DNA of 64,000 nucleotides, from NCBI GenBank assembly GCA_964373065.1, contig CAYJSJ010000002.1:17480-81479 (forward strand), given 5' to 3'. This document shows, one piece after another, positions 8,338 to 16,770 of the stretch. Within the stretch, counting starts at the first letter, position 1. Each line of letters begins with the position of its first letter. This DNA is from CAYJSJ01 sp964373065. Its GTDB lineage: Bacteria; Patescibacteriota; Gracilibacteria; Peribacterales; Peribacteraceae. The notes beneath the pieces were generated by a model, which saw nothing but the letters and a program-made list of their open reading frames with translations, made no database searches and had not been told where the DNA came from. The position numbers and the translations under genes are program-made.

Positions 8338-9453
8338 ATGAAAAAGCTTATCGCATGTCTTTCGGTTCTTGGGGTATTGCTCGCCTCCTGCGCTCCTGTT
8401 GCCAATGATGGAACGGGACCTATTAAAATCGGATTCATCGGGCCGCTGACGGGTGATGCCGCTGCTTACGGTGTCGATACCCTGAACGGCGTTCAGCTTA
8501 AGATTGAGGAACTCAATGCTAAGGGAGGTGTGAACGGTCGACAGATAGCACTCATTGCCGAAGACGGTCGTTGTACGGGAACCGATGCGGCGTCAGCAGC
8601 CCAAAAACTGGTGAACGTCGACAAAGTGGTTGCGATTGTTGGTGGTCAGTGTAGCGGTGAAACGCTTGCAGCAGCTCCTATTTCCGAGTCCGCCGGTGTT
8701 GTGCAGATGTCCCCATTAAGTTCAAGTCCAGACGTCACAAACGCGGGTGATTTTATCTTTCGCGATTATCCGAGTGATGCGTTGAAAACGAAGGCAATGG
8801 CCAAGTACTTCAAGGATGAAGGTTTGGCGAAAGTTGCCGTGATTACAGAGAACACCGACTTTGCTCAGGGGTTCCGCACTTCTCTGAAGAAGGATTTTGG
8901 CGATTTCATTTTTGATGAGGTTGTGGAGCCCGGTACGAAGGACTATCGCTCGCTTGTCACAAGACTCAAGAATTCCGATTTCGATGTTTTCCTGGCAAAC
9001 GGCCAATCGCCCGCGACAATCGTTGCGATGACGATGCAGCTTCGTGAGCAGGGACTCGAGCAGACGGTTATTACGCATGATGCCGGGCAGGCTCAGGATA
9101 CGATTACGGTTGGTGGTACCGCTGTGGAAGGCCTCCTTGCGATCAATGTCCCATCACTCGGAGATACAACCGCCTTCGGTACGGCATATCTTGCAAAATA
9201 CGGTGCTCCACAGTCCTCCCTAGCATTTGCCGGTCATGCCTACGATGCCATGGGTATTTTGGCTCAGGCCATCGGAGCAGTCGGAACGGATGGAACTAAA
9301 ATCCGCGACTATCTCTACGATCTGCCCTCGTACGAAGGTATCGTTGGTGATATCAGTTTTGATGACAACGGCGATGTTGTTGGTGTCAATTACAAACTGA
9401 TTGAGGTGAAGCAGGGAGCATGGGTCGAACTGCAGGACATGGTGGTCGAATAG
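8338..9453 (+). CDS. livK: Branched-chain amino-acid binding lipoprotein (LivK type)
   Basis: Extracytoplasmic receptor of the Liv importer. From the ATG at 8338 (chosen over 8302) the protein is 371 residues with a lipoprotein signal peptide M-K-K-L-I-A-C-L-S-V and lipobox L-L-A-S-C, Cys18 being the lipid site. The mature protein has the type-1 periplasmic-binding fold pattern: I-K-I-G-F-I-G-P-L-T-G-D-A-A-A-Y-G, then the N-G-R-Q-I-A-L-I-A-E-D segment and the V-G-G-Q-C-S-G region. Lipid anchoring suits a cell without a conventional outer membrane. The ligand (Leu/Ile/Val or another amide) cannot be read from sequence alone. Confidence 0.9.
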   Translation: MKKLIACLSVLGVLLASCAPVANDGTGPIKIGFIGPLTGDAAAYGVDTLNGVQLKIEELNAKGGVNGRQIALIAEDGRCTGTDAASAAQKLVNVDKVVAIVGGQCSGETLAAAPISESAGVVQMSPLSSSPDVTNAGDFIFRDYPSDALKTKAMAKYFKDEGLAKVAVITENTDFAQGFRTSLKKDFGDFIFDEVVEPGTKDYRSLVTRLKNSDFDVFLANGQSPATIVAMTMQLREQGLEQTVITHDAGQAQDTITVGGTAVEGLLAINVPSLGDTTAFGTAYLAKYGAPQSSLAFAGHAYDAMGILAQAIGAVGTDGTKIRDYLYDLPSYEGIVGDISFDDNGDVVGVNYKLIEVKQGAWVELQDMVVE

Positions 9454-9477
9454 ACCGTCTTCCATTATCCTATTAAC

Positions 9478-10356
9478 GTGCAATTTCTCTGGAACGGACT
9501 TGTCGCCGGATCGCTTGCAGCCCTCGTTGCTGCAGGTCTTGCTCTTGTTTACGGTGTTCTCGGTGTCTTCAATCTGGCACTCGGACAATTGGTGCTCATA
9601 GGCGGATATTGTACGTGGTGGTTTTACCAAGTCGTCGGTCTTCCGTTATCGCTTTCGATTGTTGGTGGCTTGGCGGTAGGTGGAATTGTGACATGGATCA
9701 CGTTTGAGATATTTGTGAATCCGTTCTATAAGCATCATCGTTTTCTGCCGCTGGTCACCACCATTGCACTCAGTATGATTCTCGATGCACTCATTCTTCT
9801 GCTCTTCGGAGAACGATCCAGAAGTATTCTGTCACGGGCTAAGGAACCAATTTTCATTCATTCTCTCGCCATCACTGTGGAACAGATTGTTTTGATTCTC
9901 GTGACACTCGCAACACTCCTTGCTTTCGCCTACATCTTCCACTCCACCGCATTCGGACGCCGCATCCGCGCTGTCGTGCAGCATGATCACGCCGCGCTCA
10001 GTCTTGGAATCAATGCACCCATGCTCCACCGCTTTATTTTCATTTTGAGTGGAATCTTTGCTGCGGCGGGCGGCATCTTCATCGGCATCGACCAGAATCT
10101 GACGCCAGTGTTTGCGTTCCCGCTCACCATCAAAGCCTACGCTGCGATCATCGCAGGAGGAAAGGGAAATTTTTGGGGTGCCATTCTCTGCGCGTACATC
10201 ATCGCGCTCCTCGAGCAGCTTGTCGTCGGTGTGCATTGGTTCGGGCGCTTCTACATTTCTGCTGGGTACCAGCAGACGGTTGCGCTTGTTTTCATCATTG
10301 CTTTCCTGCTCCTGCGTCCGCAGGGACTTTTTGCCCATACCAAACGCACTGCATGA
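9478..10356 (+). CDS. livH: Branched-chain amino-acid ABC transporter permease (LivH type)
   Basis: Membrane channel subunit, 292 residues, about eight hydrophobic segments. Family signatures include G-L-V-A-G-S-L-A-A-L-V-A-A-G-L-A-L-V-Y-G at the N-terminus and the cytoplasmic loop F-G-R-R-I-R-A-V-V-Q-H-D-H-A-A-L-S-L-G-I that docks with the ATPase. The start is GTG at 9478, 24 bases after the livK stop, with no clear ribosome binding site. Its TGA stop overlaps the livM start (ATGA). Confidence 0.92.
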   Translation: MQFLWNGLVAGSLAALVAAGLALVYGVLGVFNLALGQLVLIGGYCTWWFYQVVGLPLSLSIVGGLAVGGIVTWITFEIFVNPFYKHHRFLPLVTTIALSMILDALILLLFGERSRSILSRAKEPIFIHSLAITVEQIVLILVTLATLLAFAYIFHSTAFGRRIRAVVQHDHAALSLGINAPMLHRFIFILSGIFAAAGGIFIGIDQNLTPVFAFPLTIKAYAAIIAGGKGNFWGAILCAYIIALLEQLVVGVHWFGRFYISAGYQQTVALVFIIAFLLLRPQGLFAHTKRTA

Positions 10357-11210
10357 TGGATTTCCTTCTTCACATTGTCGTTCTTATCGGCATCTGGCTT
10401 CCATCGGTTCTTGCATACAACCTTCTTTTCGGTAAAGGTAAGATTCTACATTTTGGCCCCGTTGGTACATCGCTTGTGGTTGCCTATGCCATTGTCATCA
10501 CACTCAAGAGCACAGAGAGTTTTCTCCTCGCAGGGATCGTCGGTCTCCTTTTTGCAGTCATCCTCTCCGCGCTCTTTGCGTGGCTTTCGCTCCGTCTCGA
10601 TCCCGACGGGCTCGGTGTAATGTCCATTGCCGTGCACCTTGCGCTGCTCGCCGTCATCCTCAATTGGAACAGTCTTACGCGAGGAGCACTCGGTATTCCG
10701 CACGTTCCGCGACCGCCGTTTCTGGATTCCGTCCTCGATTTTGCCATTGCATCAGCGATCCTGTGCACCTTTTCCGTTGCGGTGATTTGGTGGATTGACC
10801 GCAGCCGTCTCGGCAGGCAGCTCGAGGCGCTCGCCGAGCACGAGTGGCACGCGAAAAGCTTGGGAATCAACCGCACGGTCGTGCATTTTGCTGCCTTCCT
10901 CATCTGTGGCGTGAGCAGTGTAGTTACCAATCTTCTTTTTTTACCTTACGTGACGCTACTGCACCCCAATGATTACCAATTCCCCGCGTTCGTTTTCTGG
11001 ATCATGCTTGTCGTCGCGGGAAAACCGGGGAGTGTCTTCGGTGTCGCCATTTCCACAATCGCATTGATTACCCTCAAAGAAGCAATCCGCTTCATTCCGC
11101 TTGCACCATCCGTGCTCGGCCCCGTGCGCTTGCTCCTCTTCGGTGTCATTCTCTTCGTAGCCGTTTGGTACCGTCGTGATTGTCTTTTCCCCAAACAAAG
11201 GATTGTTTAA
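10353..11210 (+). CDS. livM: Branched-chain amino-acid ABC transporter permease (LivM type)
   Basis: Second membrane subunit, 285 residues from the ATG at 10353, which overlaps the livH stop as ATGA. This translational coupling decides the start against longer frames. It has eight to nine hydrophobic segments and the LivM-type ATPase-docking loop L-G-R-Q-L-E-A-L-A-E-H-E-W-H-A-K-S-L-G-I-N. It is somewhat shorter than E. coli LivM, which has an N-terminal extension. Last gene of the operon; the following 200 bases hold a large palindrome. Confidence 0.9.
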   Translation: MMDFLLHIVVLIGIWLPSVLAYNLLFGKGKILHFGPVGTSLVVAYAIVITLKSTESFLLAGIVGLLFAVILSALFAWLSLRLDPDGLGVMSIAVHLALLAVILNWNSLTRGALGIPHVPRPPFLDSVLDFAIASAILCTFSVAVIWWIDRSRLGRQLEALAEHEWHAKSLGINRTVVHFAAFLICGVSSVVTNLLFLPYVTLLHPNDYQFPAFVFWIMLVVAGKPGSVFGVAISTIALITLKEAIRFIPLAPSVLGPVRLLLFGVILFVAVWYRRDCLFPKQRIV

Positions 11211-11236
11211 GTAGTACTGTTCATCGTTTTCATCCG

Positions 11237-11317
11237 GAATGAATTCCTGCATAGTTGCAGCGTTAGCCGACGGTTTAAACCGCCGGCTAACGAGCAGATA
11301 CACAGGCGAATTCATTC
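11237..11317. repeat. Nested palindromic element (REP/PATE-like)
   Basis: The inner palindrome at 11262-11291 runs GTTAGCCG...CGGCTAAC around a TTTAAA centre, 30 bases with one mismatched pair. An outer inverted repeat GAATGAATTC (11237-11246) / GAATTCATTC (11308-11317) encloses it. A relative of the inner palindrome lies at 20526-20555 inside the end of comEC. No reading frame. It may end transcription of the liv operon, but no T-run follows. Confidence 0.65.
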
Positions 11318-11420
11318 GCCAGTGGGCTTACTGTTGCTGTACGGTAGAGATTATTTTTCTGGTGTTTTCTCATGAACATCTGTATGGCGGTACAGCGTTT
11401 GATGCGCTAGGATAAGCGGT

Positions 11421-11879
11421 ATGCAGAAAGATCATACCCGAGGGATAGAGATGGAACCGGATGGGATCGAGAGAGATGCCTTTCCTACGCTCGAAAAACT
11501 TGCGTACGCTGTCGCATTTTTGAACCGGTATGCCAAAGTAATGGATACGTATGGCGGGGACGTAGCCGCAGGCCTTATTCCCGTTCTCGGCGATGCCACC
11601 ACTTCCCTCGTTTCTTCCGGTGTGCAGCTGGGTCTCGCGTGGAAAACAAAGCTCCCGTTTAAAGATCAACTGAAGATTCTCCTCGGACACGGAATGGATC
11701 TCGTCATAGGAGCGGTGCCCCTCGTCGGTGATGTCGCCGATTATTTCTACAAGAGCAACGTGTACGCCAAAAACAGGTTCGTCGATCATTTTCAAAAGAG
11801 CGTGGAGCTCTCCCTCAGGGCAGGGAGTATTTCTGCCAAAGAAGCCGAGCGTCTGCGCACCATCGCCGGCGTTTCGTAA
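11421..11879 (+). CDS. DUF4112 family membrane protein
   Basis: 152 residues. The pattern G-G-D-V-A-A-G-L-I-P-V-L-G-D-A-T-T-S-L-V followed 45 residues later by G-A-V-P-L-V-G-D-V-A-D-Y-F-Y-K-S-N matches the duplicated P-x-x-G-D motif of DUF4112, a small membrane family of unknown function. Two moderately hydrophobic segments contain these motifs. A -10-like TAGGAT (11408-11413) lies 7 bases before the ATG. It is transcribed towards the minus-strand pair that follows. Confidence 0.8.
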   Translation: MQKDHTRGIEMEPDGIERDAFPTLEKLAYAVAFLNRYAKVMDTYGGDVAAGLIPVLGDATTSLVSSGVQLGLAWKTKLPFKDQLKILLGHGMDLVIGAVPLVGDVADYFYKSNVYAKNRFVDHFQKSVELSLRAGSISAKEAERLRTIAGVS

Positions 11880-11901
11880 GGCAACATCGTTTGGGAGCTT
11901 C

Positions 11902-12432
11902 CTATTTTTTTCCACTGAGGAAGTTGATGCCTTTCCCGATAGTTTCTCCTCCTTTCTCCGCGATATTTTTGAATGCATCCCAACTGCCCTTCAAGAATCC
12001 TTTTGCCGCCGCCTCAGGGTTTCCGGCAATCACTTTCGCATCTTCTACGATCCCTTTGGCGCCTGCCGCGGCACCTTCGAAAGCTTTTCCTCCGATTCCG
12101 CGGAATTTGTTCCAGAGATCAACGGCATCTTGCACATGCTTGGGAACAAAATTCTTCCAAAGAAAATTTCCGAGTGATTGCAGCCACTTCGCTACGGCTC
12201 CTGAGGCGCGGGCTGAAAGTGCCTTCAGTTGCACACCCACCCACTCGGCAGCCCCCGGGGTGAAATACACGCCGGCGGCGAGCAGGGCACCGACCCCAAG
12301 CGTAGAGAGAACTTTGTGCTTTCCCATCCATGCGAGAATGGATTCTTTCTGTTCATTGCGTTCGCGTGACTCGAAGTACTTTTCAAAAAACTCTCTGTCC
12401 TGGGCCGAAATTTCATAGGCGGGAACGCTCAT
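11902..12432 (-). CDS. Hypothetical protein with one membrane segment
   Basis: 176 residues. The N-terminus is polar (R-E-F-F-E-K-Y-F-E-S-R-E-R-N-E-Q-K), followed by one hydrophobic segment near 40-60 (T-L-G-V-G-A-L-L-A-A-G-V-Y-F) and a long Ala/Gly/Lys-rich helical region. Its ATG overlaps the stop of the upstream gene as ATGA, so the two are translationally coupled. No domain recognised. Confidence 0.7.
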   Translation of the reverse strand: MSVPAYEISAQDREFFEKYFESRERNEQKESILAWMGKHKVLSTLGVGALLAAGVYFTPGAAEWVGVQLKALSARASGAVAKWLQSLGNFLWKNFVPKHVQDAVDLWNKFRGIGGKAFEGAAAGAKGIVEDAKVIAGNPEAAAKGFLKGSWDAFKNIAEKGGETIGKGINFLSGKK

Positions 12433-12857
12433 GATGCGAGAAGGGAATGCTTATTACTCTCCAGAAGACCATGGCGAATATGGCTTACGTAGGACAATGC
12501 CTTCAGGTCCTCCGGCGATGCCACTTCCTGCAGACCAAATTCTATGAGTGCGCTCACGCCCAATGCTCCAATGCCGGAGAAATACAGATGGAGGGTTTCT
12601 TCATCAAGATGCGAGAAATCAACGCGCGCAATATCGCCGGTACTTTCGATTTCTTCCACGGCCTTCTTCACAAGATTCGCCACTGCAGGACGATTTTTCA
12701 GTTCCTTGAGTGTTTGCAGCCTTGTCTGCAGCAGATCTTCGGTCTCGAAACTGTCGTTTGTTTCCATTGTAACGGTGCCTCCCCACGCATCAGTGATGCT
12801 TTTGGGTACCTTTCCAAATAGAGCGTTCTCGGACTTTGTAAGAAGAAGCGTTTCCAT
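12429..12857 (-). CDS. Small hypothetical cytoplasmic protein
   Basis: 142 residues from the ATG at 12857, chosen because a strong promoter ends 7 bases upstream and because a longer frame would run antisense through pyrD. Acidic, no signal peptide or membrane segment; rich in Leu and Glu, with L-L-Q-T-R-L-Q-T-L-K-E-L-K and V-K-K-A-V-E-E-I-E. Coupled by an ATGA overlap to the membrane-segment protein downstream. I do not recognise the family; the pair is probably a two-gene operon. Confidence 0.7.
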   Translation of the reverse strand: METLLLTKSENALFGKVPKSITDAWGGTVTMETNDSFETEDLLQTRLQTLKELKNRPAVANLVKKAVEEIESTGDIARVDFSHLDEETLHLYFSGIGALGVSALIEFGLQEVASPEDLKALSYVSHIRHGLLESNKHSLLAS

Positions 12858-12864
12858 AGCTTTC

Positions 12865-12893
12865 AGTATAATGAGCCATATCCACAATGCCAA
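12865..12893 (-). promoter_or_regulatory. Promoter of the 12857-11902 gene pair
   Basis: Read on the minus strand: TTGGCA (12893-12888), a 17-base spacer, TATACT (12870-12865), then 7 bases to the ATG at 12857. Near-consensus and apparently leaderless. Confidence 0.65.
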
Positions 12894-12923
12894 TATTCCA
12901 TTAGGATTCTCCGTGAACCGCTT

Positions 12924-13859
12924 ATGAACCTTTCCCAGACCATTCTCGGCATAACCTTTGAAAACCCTACGGTGCTCGCTTCGGGCATTTGGGGAATTAC
13001 CGCTGCGGGATGGAAAGAAGTCGCACGAAACGGCGCAGGTGCTATCACGACAAAGTCGCTCTGGCGTAAAGAACATAAGGGTCATAAAAACCCTGTGATT
13101 ATCGAAACCGAACACTGGATGCTCAACGCCGTTGGAGTGCCGGATGCCGGTCCGGAGAAGGCGAAGGAGGAGATCGGTGCATATATGAAAGATCACCCAG
13201 TGCCGCTCATCGCAAACATCATCGCGGAGTCCGTGGAGAATTTTGCGCAGACCGCCGAGGCGATCAAAGCACTCAAACCCGATGCGTTTGAAGTGAATAT
13301 CTCCTGTCCGAATGTAGAGGACGAGTTCGGCAAACCCTTCGCATGTTCCGCACCCGAAGCGGCGAAGGTGACGAAGGCGGTGAAAAAGGTGAGCGGCAAG
13401 ATTCCCGTCTTCATCAAGCTCTCACCGAACGTCGACAGTATTGCGGCCGTTGCCATTGCATGTGCGGAAGCGGGAGCCGATGGATTTACAGTCATCAACA
13501 CAGTCGGTCCGGGGATGGCGATCGATCTCCGGAGTCGTATGCCGATTTTGGCCAATAAAGTCGGCGGACTCTCGGGACCTGCTATCAAACCGATCGCCGT
13601 GAAGTGCATCGCGGATGTCTATGCAGCGACGAAGGGCATGCTTCCTATCATCGGAACGGGCGGCGTGTACACGGGAGAGGATGCTTTGGAACTCATGCTC
13701 GCAGGAGCGTCGCTCATTGGCATAGGATCGGCAGTTTCCAAACGAGGAGCGGATGTGTTCCGCCAGGTTTGTGAAGAAATCCAATTCTGGTGCACCAATG
13801 AAGGAGTGGATAATGTTTCGGATATGGTGGGAGGGATGCATACGGTGGTGAAATTCTAA
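12924..13859 (+). CDS. pyrD: Dihydroorotate dehydrogenase, class 1B catalytic subunit
   Basis: Oxidises dihydroorotate to orotate in pyrimidine synthesis; FMN enzyme, cytoplasmic. 311 residues, normal length. It shows the family start L-G-I-T-F-E-N-P-T-V-L-A-S-G-I-W-G, the substrate loop V-N-I-S-C-P-N-V, the catalytic-base Cys in P-F-A-C-S-A-P-E (Cys, not Ser, as in class 1B), and the phosphate-binding end I-G-T-G-G-V-Y-T-G-E-D-A and I-G-I-G-S-A-V. The electron-transfer partner PyrK follows on the same strand, which supports an NAD-linked 1B complex. The promoter region overlaps that of the divergent 12857 gene. Confidence 0.96.
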   Translation: MNLSQTILGITFENPTVLASGIWGITAAGWKEVARNGAGAITTKSLWRKEHKGHKNPVIIETEHWMLNAVGVPDAGPEKAKEEIGAYMKDHPVPLIANIIAESVENFAQTAEAIKALKPDAFEVNISCPNVEDEFGKPFACSAPEAAKVTKAVKKVSGKIPVFIKLSPNVDSIAAVAIACAEAGADGFTVINTVGPGMAIDLRSRMPILANKVGGLSGPAIKPIAVKCIADVYAATKGMLPIIGTGGVYTGEDALELMLAGASLIGIGSAVSKRGADVFRQVCEEIQFWCTNEGVDNVSDMVGGMHTVVKF

Positions 13860-13990
13860 ATTCTAAATCCTAAATCCTAAGCACTAAAACTCACGCAGAG
13901 CTCATATCTCCAAAATAACTATGTTGCATTGTGTCCTTTGGATTTGTTTGGGATTTAGGATTTAGGATTTCGTGCTTAGGGTTTGGTTAC
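13850..13990. repeat. Inverted short-repeat pair between pyrD and pyrK
   Basis: Left arm (about 13853-13887): units AAATTCT, AAATCCT, AAGCACT of period 7, beginning at the pyrD stop. Right arm (about 13948-13985): the inverse type GGATTTA repeated, ending GTGCTTAGGG. The arms are about 60 bases apart and enclose no gene. Same family as the arms around the S23 gene. Confidence 0.65.
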
Positions 13991-14005
13991 GGTAGACTAT
14001 ATTCA

Positions 14006-14860
14006 ATGAGTTCAATTTCTCTCCAGAGCCGTCTTCCCCGCACCTACCACATCAAGGAGATTAAACAGGAGACCGAGATGGTGAGCACATTTACCTTCGA
14101 CGGTTCACTCGGGGCAAAGCCCGGCCAATTTGTAATGGTGTGGCTACCTGGTGTTGACGAAGTGCCCATGAGTGTTGCCTACGATGATGGCGCGGAAACC
14201 AAGATCACGTTCTTTGCGGTTGGTGACATGACCGAAGAGCTCGCCAAAGCTAAAGTTGGGGATCTGGTGGGGTTACGCGGGCCATTTGGAACGCACTACG
14301 AATGGGACGCAGGTGATCATATCGTCCTTGTCGCAGGAGGCTACGGTGCCGCGCCGATGTACTTCGTCGCTTCGGAAGCCGTTAAGAACGGTTGTACGCT
14401 CGAAGCCATTGTCGGAGCGCGTGGCAAAGAGCATCTTTTGTACCTCAAGGAACTCGAGTCCCTCAAACATGTTTCGCTGCACATAGCTACTGACGATGGT
14501 TCTATGGGCCATAAAGGGTATAACACGCAGGTTCTGGAGAAACTTCTTGCCTCGTGCCCGCTTGATTCTGGCAAGGCAACGGCTGGCGATTGCTCTCCCA
14601 TCGATACAATATTCGCATGCGGTCCGGAAATGATGCTGAAATCTGTCATGGACATCTGTGCGAAGTTTTCGGTTCCGTGCCAGCTCTCTCTCGAGAGGTA
14701 CATGAAATGCGGGTTCGGCATCTGCGGCAATTGTTGCGTCGATCCTCTCGGTATACGCCTTTGCACCGAGGGGCCGGTGGTGAAAGGGGAGATCTGTGCA
14801 CAGATAAAAGAGTTTGGGGAGTATCACAGGGATGATTTGGGGAAAAAGCATTCTTTTTAG
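14006..14860 (+). CDS. pyrK: Dihydroorotate dehydrogenase electron-transfer subunit
   Basis: FAD and [2Fe-2S] subunit that passes electrons from PyrD to NAD. From the ATG at 14006 it is 284 residues; TAGACT at 13993-13998 is 7 bases upstream, so the transcript may be leaderless. The FAD domain is at the N-terminus (K-P-G-Q-F-V-M-V-W-L-P), the NAD-binding V-A-G-G-Y-G-A-A-P-M follows near 110-120, and the cluster ligands are C-G-F-G-I-C-G-N-C-C...L-C near the C-terminus. The spacing C-x4-C-x2-C then C matches PyrK. It probably has its own promoter because a repeat block separates it from pyrD. Confidence 0.93.
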   Translation: MSSISLQSRLPRTYHIKEIKQETEMVSTFTFDGSLGAKPGQFVMVWLPGVDEVPMSVAYDDGAETKITFFAVGDMTEELAKAKVGDLVGLRGPFGTHYEWDAGDHIVLVAGGYGAAPMYFVASEAVKNGCTLEAIVGARGKEHLLYLKELESLKHVSLHIATDDGSMGHKGYNTQVLEKLLASCPLDSGKATAGDCSPIDTIFACGPEMMLKSVMDICAKFSVPCQLSLERYMKCGFGICGNCCVDPLGIRLCTEGPVVKGEICAQIKEFGEYHRDDLGKKHSF

Positions 14861-14975
14861 CACTCTAAACTTGCGAGTGATAATGCACAGTGCTATACTG
14901 TATTTGTATTTCTCCCTTTTTCCTATGTTTGATGGTGGATCTGGCGGCTGCAGTTGCTAACTGTAGCATATGCCC

Positions 14976-15008
14976 AAAAAAGCGGCCCCCGAAGGGGCCG
15001 CTTTTTTT
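14976..15008. terminator. Bidirectional rho-independent terminator
   Basis: Perfect 8-bp GC stem GCGGCCCC / GGGGCCGC with a 4-base loop, flanked by A6 on the left and T7 on the right. It can end pyrK transcripts on the plus strand and the convergent 15472 gene on the minus strand. Confidence 0.93.
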
Positions 15009-15043
15009 CATTCGTCTATTGCGGTACCGTATCGTTACTTTTG

Positions 15044-15472
15044 CTAGAACCGTATTGTCCTCTCGATCCAGATCACTTCCGCTTGTCTGCGGGAACTGCG
15101 CGCTTCCTTCAGGGAAGCGGTCTGCTTTCGGATTTTTATGGGGACGTTTCGATCGTTCTTCCCACAGATGTTCTCTGCATCACGGCAACGAAGAATATAC
15201 AGCCCATGAAACCCAATGCCTGCAAGCACTATGAGCATGCCGAGGGCGATCATGCCAAATGACGGTCCTGTGTTTTCCATGGCGGCAGGGAAGACCGTTT
15301 GCTTGACTATGAGCATCGGCTCCGATGCATGGATCGTACCGAGGTACGCACCTTGTTCAGTCAATGAGGCATTCAACTGTATCTCCGTTCCGAGCAACCC
15401 TACAGCCGTACCGAAGATCATGAGCAATGTGCCAAGCGTGTGGAACCGTACATGGTTTGTGTTAATCGCCAT
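15044..15472 (-). CDS. Small membrane protein, two membrane segments
   Basis: 142 residues. A hydrophobic segment near 10-28 (T-L-G-T-L-L-M-I-F-G-T-A-V-G-L-L-G), an external loop of about 45 residues, and a second segment near 70-92 (I-A-L-G-M-L-I-V-L-A-G-I-G-F-H-G-L-Y-I). The C-terminal 50 residues are basic and cytoplasmic by the positive-inside rule. No family recognised. It is convergent with pyrK across a shared terminator, which supports its being a real transcribed gene. Confidence 0.7.
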   Translation of the reverse strand: MAINTNHVRFHTLGTLLMIFGTAVGLLGTEIQLNASLTEQGAYLGTIHASEPMLIVKQTVFPAAMENTGPSFGMIALGMLIVLAGIGFHGLYILRCRDAENICGKNDRNVPIKIRKQTASLKEARSSRRQAEVIWIERTIRF

Positions 15473-15594
15473 TATAGATATTATACCATAAATCTATAAA
15501 TTATACAAGTTCCCAATATACACAGCACGAAGTGCTCGTGACCTCTCCCTGTTCATTTACAGGACATGTCATATCAGTACAATGTCTCTACCGC

Positions 15595-15669
15595 GGCCCC
15601 ATCGTCTAACGGTTAGGACATCGGCTTTTCAAGCCGGTAACGGGAGTTCGATTCTCCCTGGGGCTGCCA
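15595..15669 (+). tRNA. tRNA-Glu (UUC)
   Basis: 75 bases including an encoded CCA. Acceptor G-G-C-C-C-C-A pairs with T-G-G-G-G-C-T (one G-U at the end), discriminator G, T-loop TTCGATT, anticodon loop TTTTCAA with anticodon TTC. It marks the left edge of the accessory island that follows. Confidence 0.96.
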
Positions 15670-15987
15670 GTTTCGTGAAAGTGGCAGGCTGCGTTCGCAA
15701 AAATTCGAACAGATTTTAGCAGCTCCGCTCGCCGGCCATAACCTCTCGACCCTCGTAGCCTTGGCGAAGTGGGTTGGCGACGGCTGGACGACCGACCGTT
15801 TCGGAAAACCGCCAAAGAACCCGGAAAACAATCGGCTCGAACATTCTTCGGTCCGCCAAACGCAAACTTTTTCTCGATACTCATGCACAAATCTTATCAC
15901 CTTTTTATGAGTGTACAATCGTACACCAAAACATTTATTCCAATGACGCACTACAAGTTTTGCACAAGTCGATATATATTATCCCAT
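15670..15987. other. Non-coding stretch after tRNA-Glu
   Basis: About 320 bases with no supported gene. Minus-strand frames here read the tRNA antisense and are not credible. The composition changes from GC-rich (to about 15860) to A/T-rich before the methyltransferase. I see no copy of the tRNA 3' end that would mark an attachment site. Confidence 0.5.
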
Positions 15988-16767
15988 ATGAAACTTCCAA
16001 ACGACTTTATCGATAAGATGATTTGCGGCGATTGCATACAAGTGATGCGGAAAATGCCAGACAAGAGTATCGATTTAGTCGTAACTAGTCCGCCTTATAA
16101 TTTAAAAAATTCAACAGGGAATGGTATGAAAGATGGAAGGGGTGGCAAATGGTCAGGAGCCGCACTCATGAACGGATACTCCCATCATCATGATGCAATG
16201 CCACACGATGAGTATGCTAAGTGGCAACGCGAATGCCTGACAGAAATGTTCAGGGTCATTACAGACGATGGTGCGATTTTCTATAATCATAAATGGAGAG
16301 TGCAGGCAGGGCTTCTGCAAGACAGACAAGACATCGTATCTGGCTTCCCTGTAAGACAGATTATTATTTGGAAGCGAAAGGGCGGCTTTAACTTTAATGC
16401 AGGGTATTTTCTCCCTACATATGAGGTTATTTACCTTATTGCAAAGCCAGAATTCAAACTTGTTCCTAAGGCAAATGCATTTGGAGACGTCTGGGAGTTT
16501 ACGCAGGAGATGAATAATCCTCATCCAGCTGCGTTCCCCGCTGCTCTCATTGATCGGATTATCTCATCTACCACAGCACAGATAATTCTTGATCCATTCA
16601 TGGGTTCAGGTACAACAGCCGTGGCTGCCAAGGAGCTTCGTCGACACTTTATCGGAATAGATATATCGCCTGACTATTGCCAAATGGCAGAGGAACGCAT
16701 AGGCATAGCAAAGACCAGAGAAGTGTATAACCTCCCTCAAAAACAGCTTGCGTTATTTCACGCCTAG
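15988..16767 (+). CDS. Type II DNA methyltransferase, probable N4-cytosine, beta class
   Basis: Protects the host's DNA from the restriction enzyme encoded next. 259 residues from the ATG at 15988. Motif IV T-S-P-P-Y-N at about 33-38 (S-P-P-Y favours N4-cytosine over N6-adenine) precedes the SAM-binding motif I D-P-F-M-G-S-G-T-T near 205, the beta-class order. The region between them would hold target recognition. The restriction gene starts 3 bases after its stop. In-frame ATGs upstream (for example 15943) would add a non-conserved leader. More A/T-rich than neighbouring housekeeping genes, consistent with transfer. Confidence 0.92.
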   Translation: MKLPNDFIDKMICGDCIQVMRKMPDKSIDLVVTSPPYNLKNSTGNGMKDGRGGKWSGAALMNGYSHHHDAMPHDEYAKWQRECLTEMFRVITDDGAIFYNHKWRVQAGLLQDRQDIVSGFPVRQIIIWKRKGGFNFNAGYFLPTYEVIYLIAKPEFKLVPKANAFGDVWEFTQEMNNPHPAAFPAALIDRIISSTTAQIILDPFMGSGTTAVAAKELRRHFIGIDISPDYCQMAEERIGIAKTREVYNLPQKQLALFHA

Positions 16768-16770
16768 ACT

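Noticed and set aside
12858..13196. Extended N-terminus of the 12857 minus-strand gene
   Set aside because: It would run antisense through the pyrD start; a strong promoter lies just before the ATG at 12857.
14890..15262. Plus-strand frames over the terminator
   Set aside because: They cross the bidirectional terminator and run antisense to the membrane protein gene at 15472.
15606..15951. Minus-strand frames ending in E-N-R-T-P-V-T-G-L or G-E-S-N-S-R-Y-R-L
   Set aside because: They read the tRNA-Glu gene antisense; such peptides are a familiar annotation artefact.
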